DNA of 64,000 nucleotides from Lycocorax pyrrhopterus obiensis (lineage: Eukaryota > Chordata > Aves > Passeriformes > Paradisaeidae): NCBI GenBank assembly GCA_014706295.1, contig JACSVZ010000001.1:39480318-39544317 (forward strand), given 5' to 3'. A model generated the notes under the pieces. It had not been told where the DNA came from. It worked only from the letters and a program-made list of their open reading frames with translations, and ran no database searches. Below are positions 12,614 through 33,286 of the stretch, piece by piece. Position numbers and translations under genes: made by a program. Positions within the stretch are counted from its first letter, which is position 1. The number at the start of each line of letters is the position of its first letter.

Positions 12614-13928
12614 ATGATCAGAGTACCCTGGAATCTCTGCTGGATGAAAGCCAGCTGAGTTACCCAAAGATTAGCTAAGTACCCCCTAGCAAAGACAACA
12701 AAGGAACTCTTCAGCTTGAAGCATCACAATCCCACTGCCACTCAAGGTGGCTAACACCTGTTCCCGCGGTCTCAGTCAGGAGCCAGGAACAAGCAGGATG
12801 CATTAATCGCACATGGAGGACTGTATCACACACAGAGTTGTCAATTACATCATGATATCAAGTAGTTCTGGTGCAAAGAATAGTCATCCACACACTCACA
12901 CACTGAGTCCTGAGGTAAGAAAAATCTGTTCTGCTCCTTAATGAGACTAGAATTTGGCAAGGTGCCAGTCATGTCCAGTGACTGCCAATCTGGCAGTGCT
13001 GCCTCCAAAGTGGGATGAGGATTCTGCCACATTGGATTAATGATGAATGGGGGAAAAGGAATCTCCACGGGATTCATAAAGGACCCATGAATGATGAACT
13101 ATAAATACTGTCTTTTTTTTAATAAGGAAGATGTTCTGCCTGATGAATGCCAGCTGAGGTGAGAGACCTGTATGGAAGAACTGAGTCTCTGACCACACAG
13201 GCCAAGAAAGCATCTACAGCAGATTGGCTAAGAGAGAAGTCAACCTTTCAAAACCTGATCCTTGTGAAAGGAAACCAATCTATTTGTTTCCTCACATTTT
13301 TCTAGCAACCGTTGGTAAACATTTTTGAAATTGAGTAGTTTGGGATGCTGTAAAGAAATAATTGCATTTGGTTTTATGTTAACCTAGTGTATGAGTTAAC
13401 AATTTCAAAATTATGCCCATTACTGTGTCTAACGAGTATTAAGACCAGGCTACTGAAATACTCTGATAAAATGCCAGATCCTCCAGACAAGGCTACAGTT
13501 TAAAACAAAGGGTGCCAAAAGGCAATTCTAGAGGTGCCACACCAACTTACTGAAGAAGCAACAGTGCTGAGTAAAAGGAAATCTTATCTTACTATAGTTA
13601 ACAGTAGAAGTATTGTCTGTAACGAAGCACGATAGCATAGCAGAACTGATGTTTATTTTACATTATTTTGTATCACCTACAAATGGTTTTTCTTTACTTT
13701 GGGTGTATTTAATTTACTATTTTATCACTAGAAATACATATTTCACCTTCTTGAAAATAAAAACATTAGCTATTTCAACTTTATGCATTATTTAAAAACT
13801 CTAATTGTGTATAGGCACAGATATATTTGAAGAAAAAGACTGGGGAACATGTCAGTCTAAAAATATAAAGGAACAATAATCAAAAACAACACCGCTCAAG
13901 AAAAGAAACATTTCCAAATGGAACAAAC

Positions 13929-14039
13929 CTTTAAAACCATCAGGATAGACTTCAGGAAGGAATTTAGTGCTGATGTCTCCTTGAACAAAGCGTGGATGGA
14001 CAATCACTTCTCGCAGTAAAGAAATATTGTGAGCCACAC
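13929..14039 (-). CDS. PCCA: PCCA exon 17: end of the biotin carboxylase domain
   Basis: This 111-nt exon gives two bases to finish Gly, 36 codons, then one base of Gly: [36 protein letters not shown](G). The pattern N-x-x-L-L-x-x-x-x-x-x-x-x-F-x-x-G-x-x-x-T-x-F-L is the conserved close of biotin carboxylase domains. The acceptor is tttgttttcag, the donor is gtttgt. The same split-Gly phase on both sides means skipping it would keep the frame. Confidence 0.96.
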
Positions 14040-17000
14040 CTGAAAACAAAAAAACCAAATCAATACAAAATCAGGTAACATTAATCACAAATTACAGTAG
14101 GAAAAGACTTATAAAAATATGAACTCCTATCTTTCTGGAAGAAATATTTGTTCACAACTTAGATACCACAGTATTGATGTAATTAATGCAGATTTACCAG
14201 TTTTGTTTCACCCCTGCCTCAAGACACACCCTTTTAAACACTTAGTTTAATTATAAAGTAAACAATCTAAATTTTCACCTCATCAAGCCTAATTCAAACA
14301 CCGAGTTAAGGACAGCAAGCACAACCAAGAGACTTTTGGTTCAGTTGCAGAAGATGTAGGCAAGACCACAGCCATCTCCTTGAAACAACAAATATTAGCT
14401 CAATTCCACTCAACCCTGAATGAAATATGCACCATGTTACACCCCAATCACAGTAATGAAATACAGTAAAAAGTTTTGCCACTTAACATATAATTTTACA
14501 ACATTTTTATCATTTGTAACGCTTAAGAGACTGCCATGTAAGTTACAAAACAAAGAAATGTATTGCTTCCTCCATATGTACCTTTATACAAACTCGCCTG
14601 GTCAACTCCTTTATTCAATTCCCTGGTTCCTCTTTAGCACCTCTCTGTGACCCTGTTAGGCATATAGCCCACAAAAATTATTTACTTAATTTTAAAATAA
14701 CTTTTCACAGAACCTTTAGAGCCACCTTTACCCTTTAATTTCTTTGAATATTACGCTACTTACGTTTTCTGCATTTCTTCATCTCTTTCTCATTCTACTT
14801 CCCAGCCTGTCTCCTCCCTCTCCTAAATGATTTTCATTTTAGTTGAATAACTTCCATGTAACTAAGTTAGTGACTTAATGCTAAATTGCACTTTGCCAGA
14901 AGTACTTGCAGTTTAGCACTGAATATGATGGTCACTAGAAGTCATTTCATTGAAATATTAAATACAAGAAAGTCCTTATAGGAGGTGGGAGAGGAAAGGG
15001 GGTGTAAAAAAAATCCTTGAGAAAAAACTCCCTAGATCATTTAAATTACCTTCTCCTTACTGCAAACAATTTTCAAAAAGAAGGTACTGTCTCTTTTGAA
15101 AGCATACAGGTCATCTCTGTAAAGTTTAAGATTACAGGTCAGAAAACCAAAATCTTTATCTCCATTCTCTTCTCAGTTTTAGAAGGAGATCAAACAAAAT
15201 CTGATGAGCCAGAAGAGTTCAATGCCAATATGACTACACACGATAACACAGGCTCAGAAACATTAATACTTCTTAAGAGAAGCTGAAACAGACATGCAGT
15301 TCAGGAGCATTGCAGGTGTTGATTTTTTCCAGGTATGGATAAATGAGGAGCTACTATAGGAAAGAGGTTATCCAACCTCAGCTGTGCACATTCTCACCCC
15401 TCTGGAAATGCAAAGTAATTCACATTCTTTTCTCAGTGTCAGAGGAACAAGTAACCCCAAATCACATTGCGTTTGCTATGTCGCATTAACTTTGGCTTTA
15501 GCTGCACACCATTAAGTATAAAATGCAGAACAAATCACAAAACAGTTTATAGCAAAAATCTCTTCCAAAGCACAAAATTCTGTACTTCAGATATGTTTAC
15601 TCACAAGTTATTATGATGATATGATCACAATTAGAGATGACATTACTCAATTATTTGCACTTTTTTCTAATAGTTCTAGTTTAAAATAATATTGAAAAAT
15701 AATTCATTGTAAACTCTTGTATTTCAGCTGTAAATTAAGTTATTTGGATTTTTTCCCTTGTTGAGATCTCACCAAAGCAAAGACACTAGCAGTACAGAGC
15801 ACGCAAATTGCTGTGGCTACAGGAGATTCTTTTACACTCCTTTTTCTTTTGTGTTTTTCCAGTTTAGAAGCATGAACAACATCCTTGTTATTTTATATGC
15901 AGACCAGTTCAAACACTTTCAAAGCTTTTTTACCCTGCTAGTCTGCTGCTGGTGTGAATTTTCAAGCTCTCTGTGTGGCCGTCACTGAAACCACTTTCAA
16001 CACAGAGTCAGACTAAGCCTCATTGAATCATGAAGTCACAGCTTTAAAGACTCGTTTGTGAGCCATTAAATAGCACATGACACAACCAGTTCAATGACGA
16101 CATGATAGAAATTCGTCCAGTTGATGAAAAGAAGATCCTTGCTGCCTGCGACCTAAATAATCATTCACAGACCTTGATTTCATAAACACTGAATGAAAGT
16201 CACACTGCATCTCCACTAAACAAAAGAATTAAAAATCTTATGCTAAATGACCATAACTTGGAAACAAATAATGTCTTTGTCTGCTACAAATTTCCCCCCA
16301 GAATGTCCAATTTGAATAGTAAGTTGAAATATCCCAGAGACTTCATACATTAAGTCCAGCATCAAGACAAACAGGAGTTCTTCAATGCTGCCCAACTTTG
16401 AATCAAGGGTTTAAACATGCTGCAATGTGTAACCAGATCATCTCACATTTTTCTTTCCTAAACTGCTATAAGAACCCTGGTGAGGTGATGGCTGATGACA
16501 GATGACAGAGCTTAGTGTCTCAACTGACTACCCCAAAAGACCTAAAATCAAAAAAATACTATGAGGATTCTTAATTATTTCTAACTCGTGCATCTGAAAA
16601 ATATGAGGCTTCTGCAATGTTTTAAGCTCCAAAATTCCTTTAATAAGTTCAATAGAGCAGACAAGCCTAGATGTTTGGGAAGCAATATAAATGCTTTTTA
16701 CATATACAAATTAAAAACTTAATAAACAAGTTTCCCTTAAAAGTATCATGAAAGGTTATCTTTATCAGTCCCTGTGATCATTATGTGAGCAATGACTGCA
16801 TGGTTGATCTGCTTCTCAAGACTGAGTTGATACTTTTAGTGATGTACCAAATCATACGGCGTTAAAAAAAAAATTACCAGTGTAATCCTTCAGAAGTCTA
16901 GAAGTTTTAGATTTGCAATTTAGTGTGACCTCTGTCAAAGTTCATAAGGTCTCCATCTGTGTGTGAGTAACTACTAGGCAACAGAAATATGGACCCCTAG

Positions 17001-17752
17001 AGCAGCTTGCTCCTGACTACCTGCTGCTTCCAAAACACTGGCCAGACATCAGCCTCACACTCTCACAGGATCAAACAGAGGCTAACAGGCAGTGCTTATT
17101 TCATGCAAAGTTAGACACTAAACTGAAGTATATTGTATTTATGTTGCAGTGGTTTTCAGAGTATTTTTCTTTTTCTTGACTAGATCTGCAGACTGCCAGG
17201 AAGAAAATCACATTTCTTAGCCTGACAAGCCATGACATTTTCAACAAACAAGAAAAATCCTAAACTATATCAATTTATTTCTCCTCCAGAAAACAAAATG
17301 TCACTTCAGCATCCTGATTTTTACATTGTTAAGGCTGATGCAGAACTGCAGTTACAGTTATAGTCTTCTTTCCTCTAAGTCAAAATATAATAAAATATAA
17401 TAATCACCATTCTCCATATGTCTATTTTTTTCATTTTACTTGGCTGTAGACTTCATACAATTTTACATCAGTAGAAGCTCAATTTAAGGTATGCTTCTTG
17501 GGTTTCAATTTTTACACACTATTTTCCAGAACATATTTGTAAAAGAAAGCAGACTAGCATTCAAATTACGGAGAACTAATGAAATTTTTAAAAACTACAC
17601 ATTCATATGCTTTATATAGAACACATATTCCTGAGGCTCCATTAATTTTCCAGTTAAATTGTCCTTATTGCCTAATGAATACAGGAACACACTAAATAAT
17701 CACACTGTTCACCAGAGCTTATTAGCACCCCCTGTTTGAAGAAGCCCTCATT

Positions 17753-17767
17753 AAAAAAAAAAAAAAA
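17753..17767. repeat. A15 homopolymer
   Basis: A run of fifteen A bases in intron 16, with no attached retroposon body that I can see. Confidence 0.9.
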
Positions 17768-20130
17768 TTATAATCAGAAGAAATTACTTCCATACTGCCT
17801 GCCTCTATCTTGCCTCCTTCCCTTCTTCATTCTCTGCCTTAAAAACTCCGCTAAGTACACCAGACTTTTCATTAACGTATATACTGTAGCCTAACTCCTA
17901 ACCCATCCTCACAAGAAAACCCAAAGACAACAATAAAATGCATTTTATAGAAAACAATTTTGTAACAGGTTTATGAAGAAGATATCACACCATATTTCTA
18001 TTCACTAAAAATCAGAACTTGGAATGCCAAGGCACAAAATCATAGGCAATGTTTTCACTATAAATATTTACTGACACTAAACATATTCAGTGTTGATTAG
18101 CCTTTTTACAGTATTAAGCTTCTGTCATCTTGATGCCTGCAAACACAAATCTGCATTTATCCATGTAAACTTAATTGGAGTCCTACATGCCCCTCTGTAG
18201 ATAAGCAGTTGAATAGACTTAACTTGCTGATAATTTCAAATGGTGCTAAGTGGAACAGAAAGAACTTTATCTGCATACTTACTGACTGCAAAACCAACAT
18301 GCGGAGTACAGGACTAGAGGTTTCTCTTTTTAACAAGCCAGCAAAGCTAAACTATCACCCAACAATTTAAATGCTGAATAAGAATAAATGTGATGAAGCT
18401 TAGGAGGTATCTCAGTTACTTCTCTAAAGAAAATATAAAAAATATTAACTAAGCTCTGCACTGAGCATTATGAAACACTGATTATGCTGCTGTTCACTTA
18501 AAACAAGAACATTATCGGATTTGCACAGACTGCAAAAACACCACTTTCAACACATGAACTTCTCAAGCCCATGATTACTACCCAGCAAGCCTCCATGTTC
18601 GTAATTCCAAAAGTTTTCATAATATTCCCTAAAACCCTCAACATTCAACTGTTTAATTGTCTTTCAAAGCTTGTGTTTTGCTACAACTCACTTCAGAGGT
18701 GGCTATCTGCATACTAAGTCCCATCCCAAAAGCAAGAAAAAAAGGGGTTTTTAGCTTTTAATTTTAATACACAAACATCCACATAAAATTCTCACATGGG
18801 ATCAGTACACCACTGACCCTCAGAGCTGAACATGTATTGCAACGAAAAACAAGAATTCTTTCAGATACAAAAGTCTGGAGCTCACTGAATTCACACACCA
18901 GGATAAAGGGCGAAAGGGAGGTAAAAGGAGATAATATATGGTAATATCTTATTGTAAAATTGTAAGTTCAAACTCAAACTAAATTTTGTAACTGCATGTG
19001 GTTCTGAACTTCTTAGTAAGAGTAAGAGGACCATTATTTATGGTGTAAGCAAACACATATGAATGCTTGAATCGGTAGAATAATTGGAAGCATAAGCTAA
19101 GCAGGCTTCGTCAAGAAAAGTGAAAGAAAATAAATGGTCATTCCACCATCATCCTCTCCTCAGATATCCTTTTACTTTAAAGACAGGGAATAGAACACTA
19201 GGACAACTTTATATCTAGAGAAATAACAGCCCTTGTTTTTCAGAGCCTTCTCAACTAGGCACATTACATTTTTTGTTTTCCACTGCCCCAGTTCTTTCTC
19301 CTTAAAGGGAGAGAAAAAAAACCATACAAACAAAAAACTTATCTGACAAAAAAAAAAGCACCTTATTTTAATTTTCCCTTCTACACCAATAACATTGCCT
19401 TCCTCTTTTACCTGATCAGCCTATACTTCAATTGCCCTTCCCTCTTTCTTCTTCACAGGACACTGGTAATCTGTAACCCTTCCTAAACTATATGCCACAA
19501 CATTTCACTGGCAAGTTGCCATTCCCACTCCCTCCCTCATGACTGGCTTAAGAAAAGCAGAGAACAAACAGGAGCAGCATCTGAGCTCCAAGCCGATGCT
19601 ACTAAGCATGTTGAAATGGTCCTTCCTAGTGATTTTGAACTCAGTTTGTTTCCTTCCCTTCTCCAGTTTCGGCTTCCACATCGATACACCTGGGAATCTG
19701 CTGGTCCCTGCTGCAACGGGTGAGAACACAAACGCTCTTGCAGAACTACCAGTCTGTTACCTCTGTTATGCAAAAGTTGTATGACCTGTTGAAGCATTTT
19801 TTTAAAAGCACAACCAAAAAACAAAAGCTCATTTCATTTAAGAACAGACATTACACACTGTTTTTCCAGGCAAATGGGCTTCTTACACACAAAGATTGTT
19901 TTGCTCACAAAATCAGTGAGAGCATTTGCAGGGGATCAGAATACAGGAGAGTCTAAAGCTCACATGTATACTGCCATTGAGAAGTATCTTTTAAGTTAAA
20001 ATAACTTAGTCATTTATGATGTTCGGATCTAAATTAAAGTTTACTGTGAAAAGCTTTGCACCTGGAATTAATTTATTTGAAATAGATGATAAAATACTAA
20101 AATTGAAGATGAGTGGTTTTTCTTGTGCTC

Positions 20131-20212
20131 TAGGATGACCCTGCTTGAGCAGAGAGGTTGGACCACATGATCCACTGTGACCCCTTCCAATCTTACTCAT
20201 TCTGTGATTCTT
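20131..20212 (+). mobile_element. CR1 3' tail fragment
   Basis: It reads GACCCTGCTTGAGCAGAGAG, then GTTGGACCACATGATCCACT, then CCCCTTCCAATCTTACTCAT and the terminal TCTGTGATTCTT. This is the usual last ~80 bp of CR1, antisense to PCCA. Confidence 0.85.
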
Positions 20213-21401
20213 GGAAAGCCAAGGCCTTCTCACAACATTAGTACAGCTCTCTTTTTTCCCCCCAATTAGTGCGTTTACATTTGCAAAAGTACAAGACAAC
20301 AGTTTCTGCTGCCACTATTCTGGCAGGTCTCCACTCAGAATTAACTTCTACATTTCTCTTCCCCTCAAACTCTTACTACAGTTATTTAACACTTTTCTGT
20401 TTTCTATTTTATGTTTGCTCTTTCACCTCATGCTGGAAGGTTCCCCCATCCCCAGCTGGTGGGTCCCTTACTTCCTCCTCATTTCTACTCCTTCTTGCTC
20501 TATCTGCTGCTTACTCTTTTCCTCAGAGGCTCGTTTTTCCACTCTTCTTTCTCCCAAATGGTCTACTACATTCCTCTCTCCACACAGCAAGCAGGATCTC
20601 AACAGAAAAGGGTTGACGTTATACAAAGACTTAAATTTCATGTTACTGCTTTACTTTTGAATGCTCAGGGAAGATAAAAAGCAAACAGAGGTCAAAGGAA
20701 AGATTACAGGAATCTGCACTCAAGGATATGAGCTATCTGTCCAATCAGACCTCTAATGAATTGATAATGTGTTCTACTTGCTGCATAAATATAACCGTTG
20801 CTTTTATTTAAATAGATAAAAATAACTTTCATACACAAACTTGCCAAAACTTCATACTGGGATTTATATATGCCTTCAAGTGAACATATTATCCAGCAGG
20901 AGAAATGACAAAAACTTTAGAAAAACCAAGAAGGAAAGCATACCACATCATGTTTACACACACAGGAGATACACTGAAATGCATTCTTTCAATACCCTAT
21001 TTATGTTGCTCAAATTAACCCCACCCTCCCAAAAAAAAAAAAACTCAAAACAAAAAGTTTCTGAAAAAAGTACCATAAAAGACAGAAATGAACTACTAAC
21101 AACAGTGCAGGCTCCAAGGAAATAAATCATGCCTCATCCCAATGAGCAACAGTGCCTCTGTGCTTGACTGGAATCTTGAACTTTTCACTACTCACAAATT
21201 CTCCAGTAACCAACTACATAAAACAAGAAGTGTCTCTTCTTGAGACAATTCTGGGTTGGACCCTTAACTTGAATCACCCCTGAACTATACGGCAAGACTA
21301 TCAGAGATAAAAATGTTACCTAATTAGACCCTTTGTCATTCAGTAGTCTCAGCTGAGATTTTGAATTCAGATCAGTTCTCAGCAGAGGAGTCAGCTCCTG
21401 A

Positions 21402-21452
21402 CAGAATAATTTAGACTGTAAAGAACCTCAAGAGATCATTTAATCTAATCCA
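21402..21452 (-). mobile_element. Probable CR1 3' tail scrap, minus strand
   Basis: GAACCTCAAGAGATCATTTA followed by ATCTAATCCAC resembles the reverse complement of the CR1 end (GGACCTCAAGAGATCATCTA...CCAACCC). It is short and diverged, so the call is tentative. Confidence 0.45.
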
Positions 21453-24400
21453 CAACTCAAAGAAACACTATCCTAGACTTTCATCTGCTCCCATTAACAA
21501 CAATGGAGATATTACACAGAAAAAAAGATGGAGATTACATTCCCATGATCACATTGATTCTCTCGACTCAGTCTTGAATTAGTCATACTTTCAGCATCTA
21601 CGAATGAACAGACTGTAGAATTTCTGTTATCACTGTGTACAAGTTGTCATCAACCCAAACTGGAATAAAATATTAATGCAACAGGCATTTTCAGAGCACA
21701 GCATTGGTGCGAATATCCCAATTTGCTTTATTCAACATTTTTAATGAAGATACTGCTATTACAGGCACTGTATCATGCAGCCTTGGTTGCTTAAGGTATT
21801 ATTTACTCAAATTTTGCTTAAGTCTGCTTTCTTTGCAAGTATTAAACTATTTTTTAAATTTAATTTTCATTTCCTTCATGATTGTCTCAGGCAGATTTAA
21901 CTGGGAAGGACAGCTAAACCATGAATTCAAGGCCAGGTAGTATCCAGTCCAAGAAAACAAATCAATAAAGACCATAGTCTGGGGACTTGTTCCCTGTAAA
22001 TGGGATGGAGCTAAAAAGGAATGGGGTAACTTGTGAATATCCCAAAGCCACAGCAGTAGAAACTGAATGTTTTCTCACACAGCCAATAGACAAGGAGCAG
22101 CAGAGTAAGTCCTTGCCCTTCACACGGCCAACATGCCTCAAGCCAGCCTACATGAGTCACCTCCTGAAGGGTCACTGTGCTACTTCAGTCCTGGATTCTC
22201 TGCTGGGACTGCCATGAATGACATTGTACAGTGGCATTTGCTCCAAGAAGACATTTGTCTTCTAGGAACTGGATAAAAACCACTGATTTCACACAGGTCA
22301 GCAAGCAACCATCAAAATAGTAGTGACTAAAATTCCTTACCAACTTTTGTCTGCTTTGAACCAGTGACACAGAAGTGATGGGGAAGACTCCATCCTCCAT
22401 TAGCAGTCCCTAAGCTACATATTAGATGGTCCTTGACCTGTTAACCAGTCACCCTATATCCCACTCCCACCCTATGTGAGTGAACAAGCATCTTTGTTTA
22501 CAGAAATTGCAATCCCTGGGATTTTAAATCTAAAATTCTCACAGTGTATATCATCACTACAACTGACACTTACTTCAGCTGGTATTGCTTACCTAAAACG
22601 CTTTGTAACTCAGAAGAATTACTTCATTACTTACAGGGAAAAACACGGTGTCTCTAAAACACAATGCAAACATAAATGCTGCTTCCCAGGAAATCAGAGG
22701 GACAAGGGGGCTGTGCTGAGAAATAGGAATCTGAAGCACACTATTCAGGAAGACTGGTAATCTCTAAATAGTCACGTACAAGCTCACTATTCAAACATAA
22801 AACCAAGTAACTCCAAAACTAGGTAAAAAATTATTCTGTATCTTTTACTACTACCAAAAACTCAAGTATGGAAAAGATTTCACGTGAGGCACTTTACAAA
22901 AGATCAAGGTAGTTTAATATTTTGTTACATAGGAACCCAAAGTTGTAAAGCAAAAATATACACAATTGTTTTAGGAAAAAAAAAAAGAGCTCTGCACATG
23001 TCAATGTGGTTTGGAACATTACAGACGAGACAGTTTCTACTAACTACCCTACGAAGAATCATTCACAATAGGCAAGAGAAGAAATACTTTAATATCCACA
23101 AATGTTCCATTTTAAATAAACACTGAGAAGAAACTACCAGCTGTGTAAAACTATACAAAAATCCCGGTGGTTTTCAAATGGAATCCACTGGCCACTGCAA
23201 CTAAAAATGTGGTCTGAAATTCATCTACTTTGAAACCCGTAGTACATTAAATTTTGTGGTTTGCAGTACTTTAAAAAAAATTCCCCCTGTAGTTCACCAG
23301 TTACCTCTTTAAATGTTTTTAATAGACTAAAAGCTTTCTCAGACAGAAATACTACAGAGACATTAGGTATGATGGATACATGCACACTAATAAAAAGACT
23401 GTAAAAACCTCAAGAATACAAATTAGTACTTTTCAGGTGTAAGGTCTCATATCCTTTACAAGTATTTATAATCTGTGGAACTGTTGTTAGGTACATAAAC
23501 ATCTGTGTAAAACACCTAGGCACAAACAATCAGTTTCCATCCCATATTATAGCACACAATAAAAGACAATGCTCCACACACATTTGCAATATTCTCATTA
23601 AATAAAATACTTTTAGCATCACTTGCTATCAATACAATTGAATGTGAATCTAGAGCCTGTCTCCATTAAAAACAACACTAACAAATCCCACCTCACATCA
23701 ATCTAACTACAGCAGTATAAATTTCTCTCTCATATAAATTTACTCAGCTGTTATACAGCAGGGGTTTACATCAGCACATTGTACTGCAATAGTCTAATGG
23801 CTCAAGTTGCACCAATATAAATTCACGTTAGAGTTAGCAGTTCATTTACAATGGCTAATCCTACCATGTACCTAGGTACACTGTGGTAGAGCGATGTTCA
23901 TTTTCCCCCTAGACAGACAAATCTTTTGATAAATAGATAAATCATCTGTACCATTCAGCAGCACAGCATTAAGGCCAAACCAAGTTTTACAGCAAGTTCA
24001 CAGAAATTTTTACCTCTCTTACCCTGAGTTGTCCTTATTTTCTATAAGGCACAGAGGAAGACCTAGAGATTTCTCCCACACAAAACATGACTGCCCTCAC
24101 CAAAACTTAGAGTGAAAGCGGTCAGGGCTGATTCACCCCTGCTGCTTGGAAAGCCTGGAAGAATGGCTGTGTCTCCTATGCAGTCAGAGAGCAAGAGCTG
24201 AAACACATGCTGATCAACAGCCTATATCTGTATTTGCCCAAACCTAAACAATGACCTTGAAAATAAGAGAAATATATATATACACAATCAAATACTGCAT
24301 TGTGATAACATTTAATTGCAATCAATGTATTATAGTCCTATAAAATGGCAATTACTTAAAATTTCTTACAGTGCAGCAGCCTTTTTTTCCCCTCTACAAC

Positions 24401-24680
24401 ATAATAAATCAATTACATGCTACCATTCAGTGAGAACTATGAGTTTTAAGAAAGTTATTTAAATATTTTTCTCATAATACTCGAGAGAAAAAATGGAGGA
24501 AAAAAAAGTCTCTTTAGAGCTGATGTATCTTCTCGGCTTAATTAACACAAGCTTTTCCTGTTTTAATTTGCACTTAAAAAGTGGGAACTTTACTCAATTT
24601 GCTAATTACTACATTTTCAAGCTGTTTTCTTGAAATAGATGACAGCCTATCACACTAGGAATCCAAATTTCTCTAGTTAC

Positions 24681-24756
24681 CTCGAATTACGTAGTTGTCC
24701 AAAGCCTCTTCCATTCTTTTCAGTGCTTCAGCTCTATTAGAGCCATAGGTAATCAG
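24681..24756 (-). CDS. PCCA: PCCA exon 16: LITYGSNRAEALKRM
   Basis: This 76-nt exon has 25 codons plus one base of a Gly codon: LITYGSNRAEALKRMEE, ALDNYVIR(G). It encodes the helix after the active-site arginine strand in the biotin carboxylase C-terminal subdomain (the family pattern is L-I-x-Y-G-x-x-R-x-x-A). The acceptor is tttctttag, the donor is gtaact. It is only 804 bp from exon 15, the shortest intron in the window. Confidence 0.96.
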
Positions 24757-30706
<5,950 letters not shown>

Positions 30707-30781
30707 ACTTGGCACATGCAATGGTTCCTGATACTGAGACAGTTTACCAATGGATGGCAGGCCAAAAGATTTGTAGGGATC
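30707..30781 (-). CDS. PCCA: PCCA exon 14: [14 protein letters not shown]
   Basis: This 75-nt exon is in phase 0 at both ends (25 codons): [25 protein letters not shown]. It encodes the F-L-P-S-x-G-x-L turn of the biotin carboxylase C-terminal subdomain. The acceptor is ttttttccag and the donor is gtaagt (perfect consensus). The last codon reads Ser where I recall Gly in human. The length equals human c.1210-1284 as recalled. Confidence 0.96.
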
Positions 30782-32454
<1,673 letters not shown>

Positions 32455-33160
32455 TCAGTCAGTAGGTAACAAAAAACAACCAAAAAAAAGCACCTCTCTG
32501 TAAACAAACACAGATAAACAAGAAATTTGACCAGCCAAAGAACAGAGAAATAATATGTTTCTATTTTGGTCTTTTTCCACAAGACAATTCTACTTAAACT
32601 CCAGCAACTGCTGTCTTTGCATGCAAAATACAAAAAAAATAAAGTAATCACAGATCACAATAACTACGAGCAGAATACAAAAAGAAAACTAGAGAGGTTA
32701 CCTGGGAGAATTTGAGGGTTTGTAGGGGTTTTTCATTTGGTTGGGGGTTTTTTTCGTTTATTTTACAAATTCAAATGCATCTCGTGACAATGAGGCAGTT
32801 TTTCTTTGTTTGGAAGCTTTTCCCATTCAATTTTCTTTCAAAGAGACTCCCAATGTAGCCATAACTATATCTTAACTGAAAATCTCAAAGTAGCTAATAA
32901 TCAAACCATTCTGCTACACTTAACATGGCACGTACAGGAGCCACTACCAATTTTCCACGGAACCGGCGTAGCCTATATCTCACCCATTCGCCTTCTTTCA
33001 CTAACCTGTCCTGACAAGCAACCAGATTAGCGTAATCTTGCATCAGCGCAGTGTAGCAGAAATGAGCAGATGGATCCTTCAATTTTTTTTCCCCCCTCCA
33101 GACTTATCTGTTTAGTGCTTAGCATGCACAATAGCTGGGCTGGACCAGCAGAGTGGCTCT

Positions 33161-33286
33161 GCGCGCTCAGCAAATTGCCGCTAACGGCTTTGGAAGCCGC
33201 TGCTCTGGGAACAGCCGTCGCTCGCACTCACGCGGGATGTGCGTACAAGCATGCACACGTGGGCGCACACATGCACGTGCACATGC
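33161..33286. other. CpG-rich patch with alternating purine-pyrimidine stretch
   Basis: About fourteen CpG dinucleotides fall within roughly 125 bp, in an intron that is otherwise CpG-poor. The left half carries small inverted repeats (CGGCTT-TGG-AAGCCG at 33185-33199). The right half (33238-33286) alternates purine and pyrimidine (GTGCGTACAAGCATGCACAC and GCACGTGCACATGC), a sequence type able to form Z-DNA, and includes two CACGTG or ACGTG cores. It lies about 725 bp upstream of exon 13 in gene order. It could be a small regulatory island, the scar of a GC-rich transposon, or chance; no start site or open gene is visible. Confidence 0.5.

Larger units (their letters stand above)
3631..13928 (-). 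other. PCCA intron 17
   Basis: This 10298-bp intron contains the CR1 copy with the nested solo LTR (4450-5970), an old minus-strand CR1 (9563-10030), a short direct repeat (7383-7420) and a 12-bp tandem duplication (12590-12613). The remaining stretches (about 3631-4449, 5971-9562 and 10031-13928) show no gene or repeat I can name. It runs GT...AG on the minus strand (gtttgt...cctag region to gaaaactag). Confidence 0.7.
14040..24680 (-). other. PCCA intron 16
   Basis: At 10641 bp this is the longest intron in the window. It holds a plus-strand CR1 3' tail (20131-20212), a probable minus-strand CR1 scrap (21402-21452) and several homopolymer A runs (17753-17767, around 19311-19361 and 21031-21043). 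Nothing else is recognisable. Open frames at 20211-20677 lie in pyrimidine-rich DNA directly after the CR1 tail and look like chance. Confidence 0.65.

Noticed and set aside
20211..20677. Three overlapping plus-strand open frames up to 149 codons
   Set aside because: They are low-complexity, pyrimidine-rich translations (Leu/Phe/Ser) beginning in a CR1 tail, with no splice context or family motif.
23690..23840. Possible ancient amniote DNA-transposon remnant (TGCACCAATATAAATTC-like phrases)
   Set aside because: The resemblance to known palindromic amniote repeats is vague; termini and inverted repeats could not be defined.
24271..24285. (AT)n and other very short microsatellites
   Set aside because: They are too short to be informative and common in AT-rich introns.
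32701..32750. G-run cluster as a possible G-quadruplex near exon 13
   Set aside because: The loops between G runs reach 14 nt and two runs are only three G long, so it is too weak to claim.
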